DNA of 64,000 bases from Jaltomata sinuosa (taxonomy: Eukaryota > Streptophyta > Magnoliopsida > Solanales > Solanaceae), in the NCBI GenBank assembly GCA_003996215.1, contig QJPP01007249.1, positions 124,001 to 188,000 of the forward strand, written 5' to 3'. Shown piece by piece: positions 36,131 to 46,569 of the stretch; the first letter of the stretch is position 1; each line of letters opens with the position of its first letter. Below the pieces are notes generated by a model. It saw only the letters and a list, made by a program, of their open reading frames with translations, ran no database searches and was not told the origin of the DNA. The position numbers and the translations under genes are program-made.

Positions 36131-36891
36131 TCAGTGGTTATTGGGACCAGTTCTTTCCATTGATTGAGTTTGTGTATAACAATAGTTATTACTCGAGTAT
36201 TGATATGGCTTCATTCGAGGATTTGTATGGGAGGAGATGTAGATCTCCCATGAGTTGTTTGATGCTTTTAAGGTAAGGCCTTGGGGTACTGATTTGTTGA
36301 GAGATTCGTTAGAGAAGGTGAAGTTCATTCCAGTGAAGCTCCTAGTAGCCCAAGGTAGGCATAAGGAGTATGCAAACTAGAATGTTAGAGATATGGAGTT
36401 TATGGTAGGAGAGCAAGTGTTTCTCAAAGTTTCACCCATAAGGGTGTGATGAGGTTTGGTAAGCGAGTAAATCTCGGTCTGAGGTTCATTGGGACATTTG
36501 AAATTCTTAAGCATGTGAGGGAGGTAGCCTATGAACTGGATTTGCTTCCACGTTTGTCGGGAGTTCAGCCAGTGTTTTATGTGTTCATATTGAAAAAATA
36601 TCATAGTGATAGGAATTATATTATATGTTGGGATTCCATCCTGTTTGATGAGAATATGTCATATGAATAGGAACCTGTGGCTATCTTAGATAGAGAGGTC
36701 TGCAAGTTGAGATCGAAGGAGATTGCATCTATGAAGGTCCAGTGGAAGAACTATCCTCTTGAGGAGGCCACTTGGGAGACTGAATCAACATGCGTAGCAA
36801 GTTTCCTCAGCTCTTCATTTAGTCAGGTAATTCCTCCCTTGTTTTTTCTTCTTGTCTTTTTGGGGATGAACTATTATTAATTGGTACATAA
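36131..36891 (+). pseudogene. pol: Family E integrase C-terminal fragment with chromodomain-like end (plus-strand copy)
   Basis: It begins mid-integrase: SGYWDQFFPLIEFVYNNSYY, then MASFEDLYGRRCRSPM. After a frameshift near 36,440 it gives MRFGKRVNLGLRFIGTFEIL, REVAYELDLLPRLSGVQPVF and, from 36,677, AILDREVCKLRSKEIASMKV and QWKNYPLEEATWETES, a chromodomain-type end. The same order is found at 3,030-2,650 on the opposite strand. Everything upstream is missing because the G2 LTR abuts at 36,130. Confidence 0.87.
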
Positions 36892-39154
36892 TGTAATGAT
36901 CCTCTCAGTCGTTATAGAGTGATTAGGGCCATAAGTACCCTATTAGAGTTTCCCTAGTGAATTGAATTAATAAGATCTCAAGGTATGGCGGTTTAAGACT
37001 AAAAACTAGTATCGTGTGTAATTGTGGTAAATTTTTATTCATGGCATTGTGTTTTGATGTATCGTGTTTTGTTAGGGGTGACCTAGTAATCTAGACCTCC
37101 ATAGAAAATTCTGAGACTGTGAGTGAATTTGTAGCATGTGATTTTAGTGGTTGTCGTGTTGGGACTATTTCATGATGTCTTATGTTTAAAAAGTGTGTTG
37201 TGAACTGGGAGTGCTGAATAGATTTCCTGAGCTACTGGTTCATGAACCTCTACAGCAGAAGGATTCTTGCTGTAGCGAGATCGTCATAGCGGTCATAGTG
37301 CTGCCATAGCAGAACCCAGCAAATTATTAGGGCTCACCATAGCAAGCCTAATTTTACCATAGTGGGCCCGCTGCAGCAAGAAACCATCTGCTGCAGTGAG
37401 TGACGGGAGGCAGAATGCCTGATTAAGTGACTTATTCTGAGTTTCACCTTATAAACTCCAAAACTTCATTTCAGAGCTCCAGAGAGGCAATTTTTCCAAG
37501 ATTAGGGTGGATTTTCTCATTGGGATGAGTTATTCCATCAACCTCTTTGCTTAGTAATCCACTATTATTGTAGAATCGCTAGGGAAATTGTGATGGTGGA
37601 TAATCATTTAGAATGCTTCTAGGGTGTAGATAAGCACTTCCTAGCATGAAATTGGTGTTCCTAAACATGAATTGTAGAGATTGGGAACCTTGAGTTCCAT
37701 AAAAATGGGACCTTTAGCATAAAAACTACTTTAAAGGAGGAAATTGGAGTAGAAACTCTATGAATGATGATAAAGTAAACATTGTGGGAGGAATAGATGA
37801 TTAATTAATCCTTGGATAATGTTACAAACCTCAAATAAGAGTAGAACTAGTAGATGATTAATTGCTCCTATAATTATTGTTCTTAGACTTTCAACGTTAT
37901 GAGGCATTGAAGAAAGGAAAGGCTCTAGTGATTGAGCTTGCTTGATTTAGGTTCTTTAATTAAGGTAGGTTACGATTTCTATGTGGAGTTAGACTTAATA
38001 TAATTTCTCGTATGTGTTATTGAATTGATAAGCATGTTGGTTGGTTTTCAAACATAATTGGTTGGTTGATTATTTATTTGGCTTGAAAATGCTTGCATAA
38101 ATAAGCTTATAATTGTTTGATGAGTGTCTTTAAATGACTAATAATTATGAAGTGCACTTGTTATAATTTGTATACTTGCTGGTAATATCCTAAGAGATAC
38201 ATTGATAGAATGAAGAATATATATACTATTCTGTTGTTGAGTGGCTCAAGTCAGATGTGAGCTTACGAACGAGCGGATATGTGGAGGATTGGGTAGCACG
38301 CTAGCATGGTATATGGACCCTAGGTTGTCCCTTGCAGATCATGACTAGTTGTGAAGAAATAAAACCCTTTAGCATATGTGTATAGATGAGTGATTATTGT
38401 GAGTACTGAAATGGTTTAGAGTGAGGTTGATGAGACACAGAACTTAATAACTATCTAATTAGTGTGGACAAGATCCATGGATTGTAATGTGATTGCTTAT
38501 GATTTTAGAGTTCTTAGATGACTTTATTTGTTTGTGGTGGTAACTTACATGTCTTGACTGTTTGATATTTGATATGTCTGTGTTTGGGCTATCTATCTGA
38601 CTGTGGTGATTAACTGATTCCCTGAGTTATTGATTACGTGTTGATGTACTTGCCTATTTGTTTATTTGATTCATTAGATATACTTGTTACTATTTTGAGT
38701 TGGCCTATGATACCTACCAGTACATTGTGTTTGTACTGATGCTACTCTTGCACTTCTTTTCTGAGTGCAGAATGTGTTCCAAAGACTTTGATGCATCCTC
38801 ATCTCTAGCGCAGTTTAGTGATCGATTCGAGGGTGAGCTACTCCCATTTCTGGCTGCCACGGATCTACTTAGTTACATATGTCTTTTTTGGATAATGTTA
38901 TTTATTAGTGATTTTGGAATACTCTTAGACATTTTTAGTTACTGTCCTTTGTACGATGACTTTTAGATTTTTGGGATGTATTAGTTTGTTTCCGCACATT
39001 ATTTATTTTAAATTTTGAGATTTAGCTATTATGCCTTGCAAGTTATTTTATTTTGTTTAATTAAATTTGTTAAGGCTTGGATTAGATGGTCACACTCTAT
39101 TTGCCCACCAGAGGGTTAGTGTGGGTGCCACTCACGGCCATTTGGGTCATAACA
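36892..39154 (+). repeat. 3' LTR of family E (plus-strand copy)
   Basis: Starts TGTAATGATCC right after the integrase tail and ends GGGTCATAACA, so the ends form an imperfect inverted repeat (TGTAATGATCC/TGTTATGACCC). 2,263 bp. Word islet at 37,245-37,400 (ccatagcagaa, ctgcagcag, catagcgg), then a TATA-like CTTATAAACT at 37,448-37,457. The 88-codon frame at 38,700-38,966 has no recognisable homology. Confidence 0.82.
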
Positions 39155-39691
39155 ATGGATAGCCTAACATACCTTGAGAAAAGGAAGAACTTTGGAGAAA
39201 AAACTGAGAGCTTTTCTTGCTTGAGTTCTAAAGTGTTCTTAAAACCCTTCAGTGAGTTGGGGAGAGAGGAGTACAATATACGAATATTTTCTAAATGTTT
39301 CTACTCATAGGGAGGGATTTGAAGTCATGGGTGAGGGTTACATAATAGGGGTCAGACGAAAACACCCTTAATCAAATAAAGTGGGAAAAGAAAAAGAATT
39401 CTGCTGGAATGGCCTTGGGACGCGGCCCTGCCCAATTCCCTGCAGAACAATGGGAAAGGCGCCGCGCTGGACATAGCCCCAACCTGCAAATTTTTACTTC
39501 CCTGAAGTTTAGGCTATGGGGCGGCATGGTGGCCATAGCCCCAGCCTGCCAACTCGCCCAATATTATGTCTAAGTCCAGGAACTTGTGCTAATTGGTTTC
39601 TAATCTATCCTTGGGTCAAATAACTTGGTTTCTAAGCTCTAACATGCATATGGGATGACTTAAAAATTCCTCAAGATGCGAGGTATTACAA
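39155..39691 (-). repeat. Element A 3' LTR, terminal part only
   Basis: The right edge GAGGTATTACA is followed by a degenerate purine tract (minus strand GATCCCAATGGAGAGATAT), so the minus-strand LTR starts TGTAATACCTCGC at 39,691. The rest of the LTR is cut off where the family E LTR ends at 39,154. An islet of GGCCATAGCCCC/CTATGGGGC and CGCGGC words lies at 39,415-39,550. Confidence 0.65.
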
Positions 39692-40549
39692 TATCTCTCC
39701 ATTGGGATCATTCATGCTCAATGAGTGTCATGTCTAGAGAGAAAACATATGAACTGAACTGAACAGAACATACTTCTCTTGGACTTTTAAGAAATTGAAT
39801 CTTATTCACATTAGGAGCTTCCTCAACATAAGGATTTCATAACAAGCGATGAAAAGAACGTATGGTCAAGAGTGATGAATACAAGAGACTAGTATAGACA
39901 AGACATGAGTTTATATAGAATCGCAGGCATAGAGTAAGATCATTACCTTAAACATTGTCTCCATGAGAAGTGAACATGTAAGGATATCTAGCTTTGAAGT
40001 TTTCTAAAAGTTTTTGGTAGAGTTTTCTTTGTAAATAGGATTAGCCCAAGATCTAAAATGGCTATAATCTAGCCAAGAACACTATTGTGACTCTCATAGG
40101 ACATAAAAAGGCATATAGACATGACAAACTAGATAGGAACATGAACTTGTCACCTATTGGCCTCCTTAAAGCATGGAATAGGAACTCTCTCCCAAAACTT
40201 ATCTTACTCTTCATTGATCATCATAGACATCATCCTCATGAGTATTCATGACATACCAAGGAAAAAAATCATAGGCACGAGTCACATGAGACATCTAATA
40301 TGGAACATCAATGTATCCTGAGTACATTAATCATCTAACATGGATTCATAGAGTACGAATGACATAGGCATTAGATATAAGTCTCATTCAATCTGAAATT
40401 TCATGACATGAAATAGGAGTGTGTTGGGCATGGAGTAAGAATAAGACTACTTTTGCCTTAAACGATACAATTGATAGTCTTAAAGCTTAACAACACTTTT
40501 CAAAGTTGTCTTTCCTATTTTGAATATTGAATCATCATTTATAACCTAT
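39692..40549 (-). mobile_element. Element A interior, left part (coding-free)
   Basis: Colinear with 62,603-63,200 of element F: the purine-tract block, then a run of short 'catgag/cataag' rich sequence, then the stretch 'gaataagactacttttgcc' near 40,440. No frame above 60 codons has recognisable homology. It stops at the element B target site and continues at 49,069. Confidence 0.7.
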
Positions 40550-40554
40550 AATTC
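40550..40554. other. Target-site duplication of element B, left copy (AATTC)
   Basis: AATTC immediately precedes the 5' LTR (TATAATGACC) and is repeated exactly at 49,064-49,068 after the 3' LTR. Confidence 0.85.
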
Positions 40555-42988
40555 TATAATGACCAAATCTGTCATTACATTAGGAACCACAATGTCACGA
40601 ATTTTGGGAACGATTAAATTGCGTTTTGCTTTAAAATAGGATGACATGGAAAAAAAATTGGACTTTTGATTTTGAATTGAAACGGGCTGACGTCACTCTG
40701 CTATAGCAGACTTTTCTCTGCTATAGCATTACCGCTGTAGCGGCAGTATTGCTGCTATGGTAGAATGATGGGAGACAGTAGCTGTATGCAATTTTTAATA
40801 AAAAGAACTTCTCCTTCTCAGTTGGAAAGGGTACGAGGGTTACACTGAAAACCCTCCTAGGCTTCTCGAAGGCTTGAGAGCTAGGGGAGGAGGGATTTTG
40901 GCTAAAGGGAGATGAAACCACAAGATTCGGGCTTATCAATCGTCAGGAAACACCTTCATGGAGCCAGAAAATACATTGTGCAGCTGTTTGGCATCCAGGT
41001 AGGCTAGGTTTTCTTTACCTTGAGTAGATATTGATCAGTTTCATTTTTTACTATTGTATAGATGGAAAGGAGAAATCATGCTTAGGCATTTGGGCACAGA
41101 GTCTAGTGGATTATTGTGTTGGGTTTGAACTAGAAAATGGTTGAGTAGGGATAAGGTGCTATCATATTCTAGGTTGTTTGTGATTATTATGTGATGTATG
41201 GTGATAGACTCTAAAGGCTAGAGTGTCGGGAAGATTCGGGGAACCGGAAATGCTTTGGTGTAGTTAAATAAACAGTAAAAAGGGAGTCTTCGAAAATGAT
41301 TTGGTATAAATAGCAAGTATGGTTGAAGTACCAAGGTTAGAGGATGTCTTCCCTAAGTTGTATCTGTCTTAGGAGAAGTCCAGAATTGAGGTAGCTACTC
41401 GTTATGGGTCTGAAGGGGTAAAAAGGGGCACTGAGTCTTCAGACAGGATTTTAGGATTGAGTCTACGTACCCGGGGTTGGGGTAGGTGATGGTTATTGTT
41501 TCCTAATATGCAATATGTGTTCATGTACTAATTCTTAGTATTGTAAGAGTTGTATGCTTAGGGAATGATTTATGAGTGTCTAATTGTTCGGTTATCAGCC
41601 TTGTGAAATGAGTGACTGTTGGATTTCTGTATGAAATTCGGTTGGCTTGGGTACCACGCCTAGTACAGGTTACTTATCGGTTGGCTCGGGCACCACACCT
41701 GGTAAGGGATACTTATTTGTTGGCTCGGGTACCATGACTGGTACAGAATACTTAATGGTTGGCTCGAGTACCACGCCTGGTACGAGTTTAATTTTCTTGC
41801 TTGATTGTATTCTTTTGATGGTTCCATAAGTGGACCAGGTTTTATTATTAAATTGTAATTATTGAATATGGTCCATGAGAGGCCGAGTGATTATATTTAA
41901 ATATGAGATTGGTCTTACTGTAGACCGTGATTTCATGTTGATAACATAAGTGGTGTTCTAGGGACCTTTGCCTGGTACGAGTTGTGTAAAAAGAGATATA
42001 TGTTTGTTGTCACTAGGTATTGTCAGTGGTTATTAATTAGTTACATGTGGTTGGTAAGCTAATGAGGAGCCTTATAGTTAAGTCATATTATTGGTTACCC
42101 GTCATTATTAATTTAGTGTTAAACATGTTCATGTGATTGGGGTTAGGGGGTAGACGGAGAGTCTGGAGGGTATCGCTGACTATTTTTATCATGTAGGGAA
42201 ACTGTCCTAGGGATCCTTGAGAGGTCCGTACAATTGTAAGTAGTAACATAAATGTGGACGGTCTAGTTGGGGTGGTGGGATTTCACCCTTGTTGGTTGAT
42301 TCATAGTGGTCGACTTGCCTAAGGGAATGGTAGTCCGGGTCTGGACTTAGTGGTTGATTTAGTGTCAAGGTGACTTAGGAAGTCTAAGGGTCAGTGTGTC
42401 TTGGGAAGTCCTAGGAGTAAGGGTGCAGAGTCTCATGGTGAGAAAGTTGGCAGCGAAAGGGATAGGAAGACATGGGTTGATGTCGTATTTTAGGTAAAGG
42501 TGGATTTTGAAGGGCTGAAGTATTATAATTAATTGCACTTTTTCCCTTGATTTTTACATGATGGTATGGAATGGATTCAGGTTGACCGATGATGCCTATC
42601 AGTATGTGTGTTGGTACTGATTCTACTCTTGCTATACCTTTTTGGGTATAGTCTGGTTGCAGGGCCGGTGATGTTTCATAGGTACAGGATGACAGCGATT
42701 CTCCAGCAGCTTCTACTTTTGTTTCCATGGTGGGAATTGTGTCCTCTTATATTTTTGTTTCACTCCTGTAGTAGCCTTTGTACCTGCTTAGACTAGATCT
42801 TAGGGAGGGTGTTGTATTTTAAAAACAGGTTTCCACATTAAAGATTGTAAATGTTTTCATGTTTTAAAGGAAGATTTTTATAGTTTTATTTGTAATTCCG
42901 CATTTACCTGTTGGATCGGGTGGTAAGGGTTCATCTATCTAGGTGCTTAGAGTAGGCACCCGCACGGCCTGGTAGTTGGGTTGTGATA
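40555..42988 (+). repeat. 5' LTR of element B
   Basis: TATAATGACC to GGGTTGTGATA, 2,434 bp. Word islet at 40,690-40,765 (gctatagcag, cgctgtagcgg). A 39-bp minisatellite lies at 41,641-41,788. The frame at 41,647-41,829 is only that minisatellite read in one phase (unit length divisible by three). Confidence 0.88.
41641..41788. repeat. 39-bp minisatellite, four units, in the B 5' LTR
   Basis: Each unit contains GTTGGCTCGGGTACCACGCC followed by TGGTACgggatacttat. The core GTACCA(CGCC)TGGTAC is a 6-bp-arm inverted repeat, with scattered mismatches between units. The matching array in the 3' LTR is at 47,715-47,862. Confidence 0.88.
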
Positions 42989-44251
42989 GATGGTATTAGA
43001 GCCTAGGTTACCAGTCTCCTGGTGCAAGAGCAAAATGTCAAATATAGTCCTGCGGATTGGTGTGTTAACGTCCACATCTAATCTTTGGGAAGCTACGAAA
43101 CATTCTAGGAAACACATCCTCTTTCTTCACTCATTTCGTGTGGTTTGTTTACTTGCTTGTATGGGTTGAGTCCAATTGGTATCTCAACAAAGTAAAGGAT
43201 GTCATTGGACTCCGATTGAGATGAAACAAGCAAGAGAAGTTGGAACCGAGAAGGTTCCAATTGGTATCTGGCCTTAGAGGTTGTAGTAATACATGGGTGA
43301 CCGACTAATAGTCACTCATGGGACAAATAAAGAGTAGTGTATATGACTTGATTATGTTGTAGTTTAAAGCCTGAAATTTTGTGTATTGCCATGCTTGTAT
43401 GACTGATATTTTTAGTATGTGGTTGGTTTTCTTACTATGAGCGTTGGGTCTGAAGGGAGCCATAACTTTAAATTGGTGTACTTTTGGTTTATGATAAACT
43501 GCGGTGTGTCTTAATTTGAAAACTTCATATGTCATTCTGAAAAAAGGACTCATCATTGGTTAAGATGGTGAGGGGATAGGACTTATGACTGTAGGAAAGC
43601 TTCGGTTTCAGGACAGTTGGGGATTGGTTGGGAACCATGGGGACAAGGGAGTTATTAGTGCATGATAACGGGACTGTGTTATTGTGTAAAATTTTCTCAC
43701 ATAATTCGAGTTTGATTTAGTGATTATTGGATGCTAAGTTTTGATCTGCGCATTTCCAGGAATGGTCTTGGGGTATTGTTTAAGACCATGGCAGGATTTA
43801 GGATATTAATAATGATAACCGGGAATGGGGATGAGTTGTTTCTTCTGAAAATTTAAATTTTCTGGGCTGTCACTATCGGGACCTCCATAGAGGAACTATA
43901 CCGCTATGGCAATCCTACTATAGAAAGAATTTTTACCGCTATGGCGGTATCTCAATAGTGGAATGACAACCGCTATAGCGGAGAGGCTCGGGGCAGAATG
44001 TCTGCCCTATTTTCCCCTGTTTTTCCTTTCATTCCCGGGGTATTTAAAAATAATAGTTAAGCGATGAATTGCTATGTAAAATGAGTAATCATCTATAGAA
44101 CTAATATAGTATGCATATAAGGGAAATTGTCTAAAAAATAACATCCACGTGCGGAAAAAAGGGAAGGGAAAATATCGTCTAGAACATGCCCCAAACGGGG
44201 GCAAAACCTTAAAAGCAGTAAATGTGTCTAATAAGGGGGGAAGGGGAGGTC
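42989..44251 (+). other. Element B 5' interior: primer-binding site and noncoding sequence
   Basis: TGGTATTAGAGCC starts at 42,991, two bases after the LTR, and fits the tRNA-iMet type with one change. The rest has no supported gene. At 43,869-43,985 there is an islet of ccgctatggc and ccgctatagcgg dyads. The region 43,990-44,251 is the downstream side of the antisense pseudogene. Confidence 0.7.
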
Positions 44252-45423
44252 CTAGGCCTCATCATCGCTCAGGAAGGTGAACTCCTACATGTCCTCGGGC
44301 TCAAGGGTGGGAAGCTCCTGACCAGGGGCAGTACAAGTGAACATGACCTTGATGGTCCTCCACATTCAGGCAAACATGCGGTTCTGGGAGAACCACTTTT
44401 TCTTCTCCTCCTCTAACTCCCTACGGAGTGCTACAAAGTCCTGAGCGGAAGGGGGTTGGGTTGTACCTCAGCATTAGTGCTCTCTGTGAACCTCCGGACT
44501 GCGGCCAGAGTCTCCTCAAGCTGGCTTCTAAAAATCAGGGGCTGGGACTGAGAAGGAGGGGCAGGAGTGTCGTTGTTATCATCATCATCAGCATCCTTGG
44601 CAGTCTGGCTGCTCCCTGCTTCATCTACATTCCTCTTCTCCTTGGAGGCGACCACTTTCACCCGTAGAGGGTTGAAGGCATAATCCATATCTACCTCCCT
44701 ATCGGTGTCATCCTCTGGCATATGGAACCGCCTACACAACTCAGGCACCAGGCCAGGAAGAAAGGGGCCCTTCCTAGGACCCCGGTAGAAGTCCCTCAAT
44801 TCAGAAATGGTTTGTTCCCCAAAATTCAGGATGATTCCCTAAATAGCACAACCAATCACCAAGGCTCAAGCATAAGTCACGTCGGTGGTATTTCCCGATG
44901 AACGAATCCTCCGGGACACCAAATTCAACCACCTCCTAGCATCTGCAGAGAAGTAAGCACTAGTGATGCCCTCAACACTGGGCCAGTAAACCTGATCTCT
45001 GAACTCCACATCTATCAAGGTATCCCTCAGCCATGTCATGTACCACAGTCGGGACTTGGCCTCATATGCAACATTGGATACGTGAGGCACCCCTAGCAAA
45101 TCATTGATAGTCCGGGAGTCCACAGGGACATCAACTCCTCGGAGGCGGATTGTGGGGTTGGGATCATCCCAATGAACAGTGGGGAGTATGTCATAGAACT
45201 CCCGCACCCAACCGGTACGCACAAAAGTGGGAGCAACCACTACTGAGCCCCATTCAAACTCTAGGATCCTGCAATGAAAAACACCTGCCTTCTCAGCCAC
45301 TCATTTCATCTTGAAGGCCCTTTCATAGCAAAAGCCTAGCCGGCGATAGTCCCAAAACCTTTCCTGAAAAGCATCATCGGGAAACCTAACATAAGGACAC
45401 TCGGGGATTTGTTATTCAACCAT
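44252..45423 (-). pseudogene. Antisense cargo gene of B: 'putative plant transposon protein' (Transposase_32-like) relic
   Basis: From the Met at 45,423 the frame reads VRFPDDAFQERFWDYRRLGF, then CRILEFEWGSVVVAP, WVREFYDILPTVHWDDPNPT, RLRGVDVPVDSRTINDLLGV and a YFSADARRWLNLVSRRIRSS block. FGEQTISELRDFYRGPRKGP follows, then LVPELCRRFHMPED, an acidic tail (DADDDDNNDTP), and, after a frameshift near 44,440, a short coiled-coil-like LRRELEEEKKW and the end SDDEA. The conserved order VREFY..., RGV.V..S...IN..LG and YF...RRW resembles the family annotated in plants as putative plant transposon protein. Four in-frame stops (several C-to-T changes) and one frameshift kill it. About 390 codons originally. 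It lies antisense to the LTRs of B. Biochemical function is unknown. Confidence 0.72.
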
Positions 45424-46569
45424 GGGAGCGTGTTAACCTACAATATGGCAAAGGGGTGGGGTTAGAACTCGATAAAGCGTAAAGGAATGAGTTTAAAAAG
45501 GAGAAAATATTTCTATGTGTTAGTTGTAAGGCTACTGTTTTGCAATCTTCCGCTATAGCAGACGATCGTCCGCCATAGCAGAACTGCTATAGCAAAAATT
45601 TCTCTGCTATGGCGCGACAGCTAAAGCATAACCCGACCGCTATAGCGATCTTCATCGTCCCAGAACTTCAAGGGGTGCTTCAATATCGCCCCTTGACCCA
45701 AAGCAACCCAAGTTCAGATCAGTACTTCTAAAGTGTCCTATTTCTGTTTTCTACAAAAATTTGGGTATAATAACCCCTAGGTTCCGTCCAAATCACGAGT
45801 TTCATTCAAGAACAACCCTTCGCCTTTCCCACCATTTTTGGCCCATTTTTGGTCAAAAGTTGCATAATCCTTACGCTCAGAATGCTGAGGAGGCGTTGTA
45901 AATGTAAGGGAAGCATCCATGCTTCGGAAATTCAACGAAAATCTATCTTAGTTCAAAACTCAAAACCCAACTACAATGTATACTCGAAATCACTATTTTC
46001 TACCATAATCATATCAAAATTCGTGCAAGAGAGTCAAAGAGTAAGTAGGAATGAGTATTACCTGGAATTTTCGACGTCGAGAGCGGGGTGATTGGGAGGA
46101 ACAGAGTATTTTCAAGAGGAAATAGAGGAGAATGGGGATGAAAACCCATTTCTCCCCTATTTCAACTGCTTTCAACCACTATGGCAGTCGGCACCACGCT
46201 ACAGCGGTACCGCTATAGCGGTATAATGCCCACTATAGCGGGCGTCAGTCGATTTTTGGGAATGAAAGGTTCTCCAGGGTCTTTTCAAATTCTTTCATTC
46301 CAACATTCTACGAAGCCCCGGATTTCTTGGGTACTCAAGGGAGGTTATTTCATAATTTTTGGATAGCTCGCGAGAGGCTAATCCCTCATTAGAGCGGGAT
46401 CATAATTTCCCTAATTGGGTAAAGTATGGCCAAATTGGGGGAAGTTTGATTTTTTCTGTGGGATCATAAATACGTTGTCGTATGGGACTGCGAAAGCCCG
46501 GGGCTAGTTTCTTCTCCCTCCTTCTTAAAGGATAATTAGGGGATGAACGATGGGTAAATTGGTATCTGT
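45424..46569 (-). other. 5' side of the antisense gene: probable UTR exon and 624-bp intron; 3' end of the B interior
   Basis: On the minus strand TTCCAG|GTAATACTC at 46,061 is a good splice donor, and CCCCTTTGCCATATTGTAG|G ending at 45,438 is a good acceptor with a pyrimidine-rich lead, 15 bases before the start codon. That gives an intron at 45,438-46,061. Islets of ctatagc words occur inside the intron (45,545-45,650) and upstream (46,170-46,245). 46,310-46,569 is noncoding and ends in the family E type terminal block. Splicing is predicted by eye only. Confidence 0.45.

Noticed and set aside
38700..38966. 88-codon frame with hydrophobic stretches
   Set aside because: Lies in the family E LTR; hydrophobicity comes from T-rich DNA.
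41647..41829. Repeat protein with 13-residue units
   Set aside because: It is the 39-bp minisatellite of the LTR translated; no coding context.
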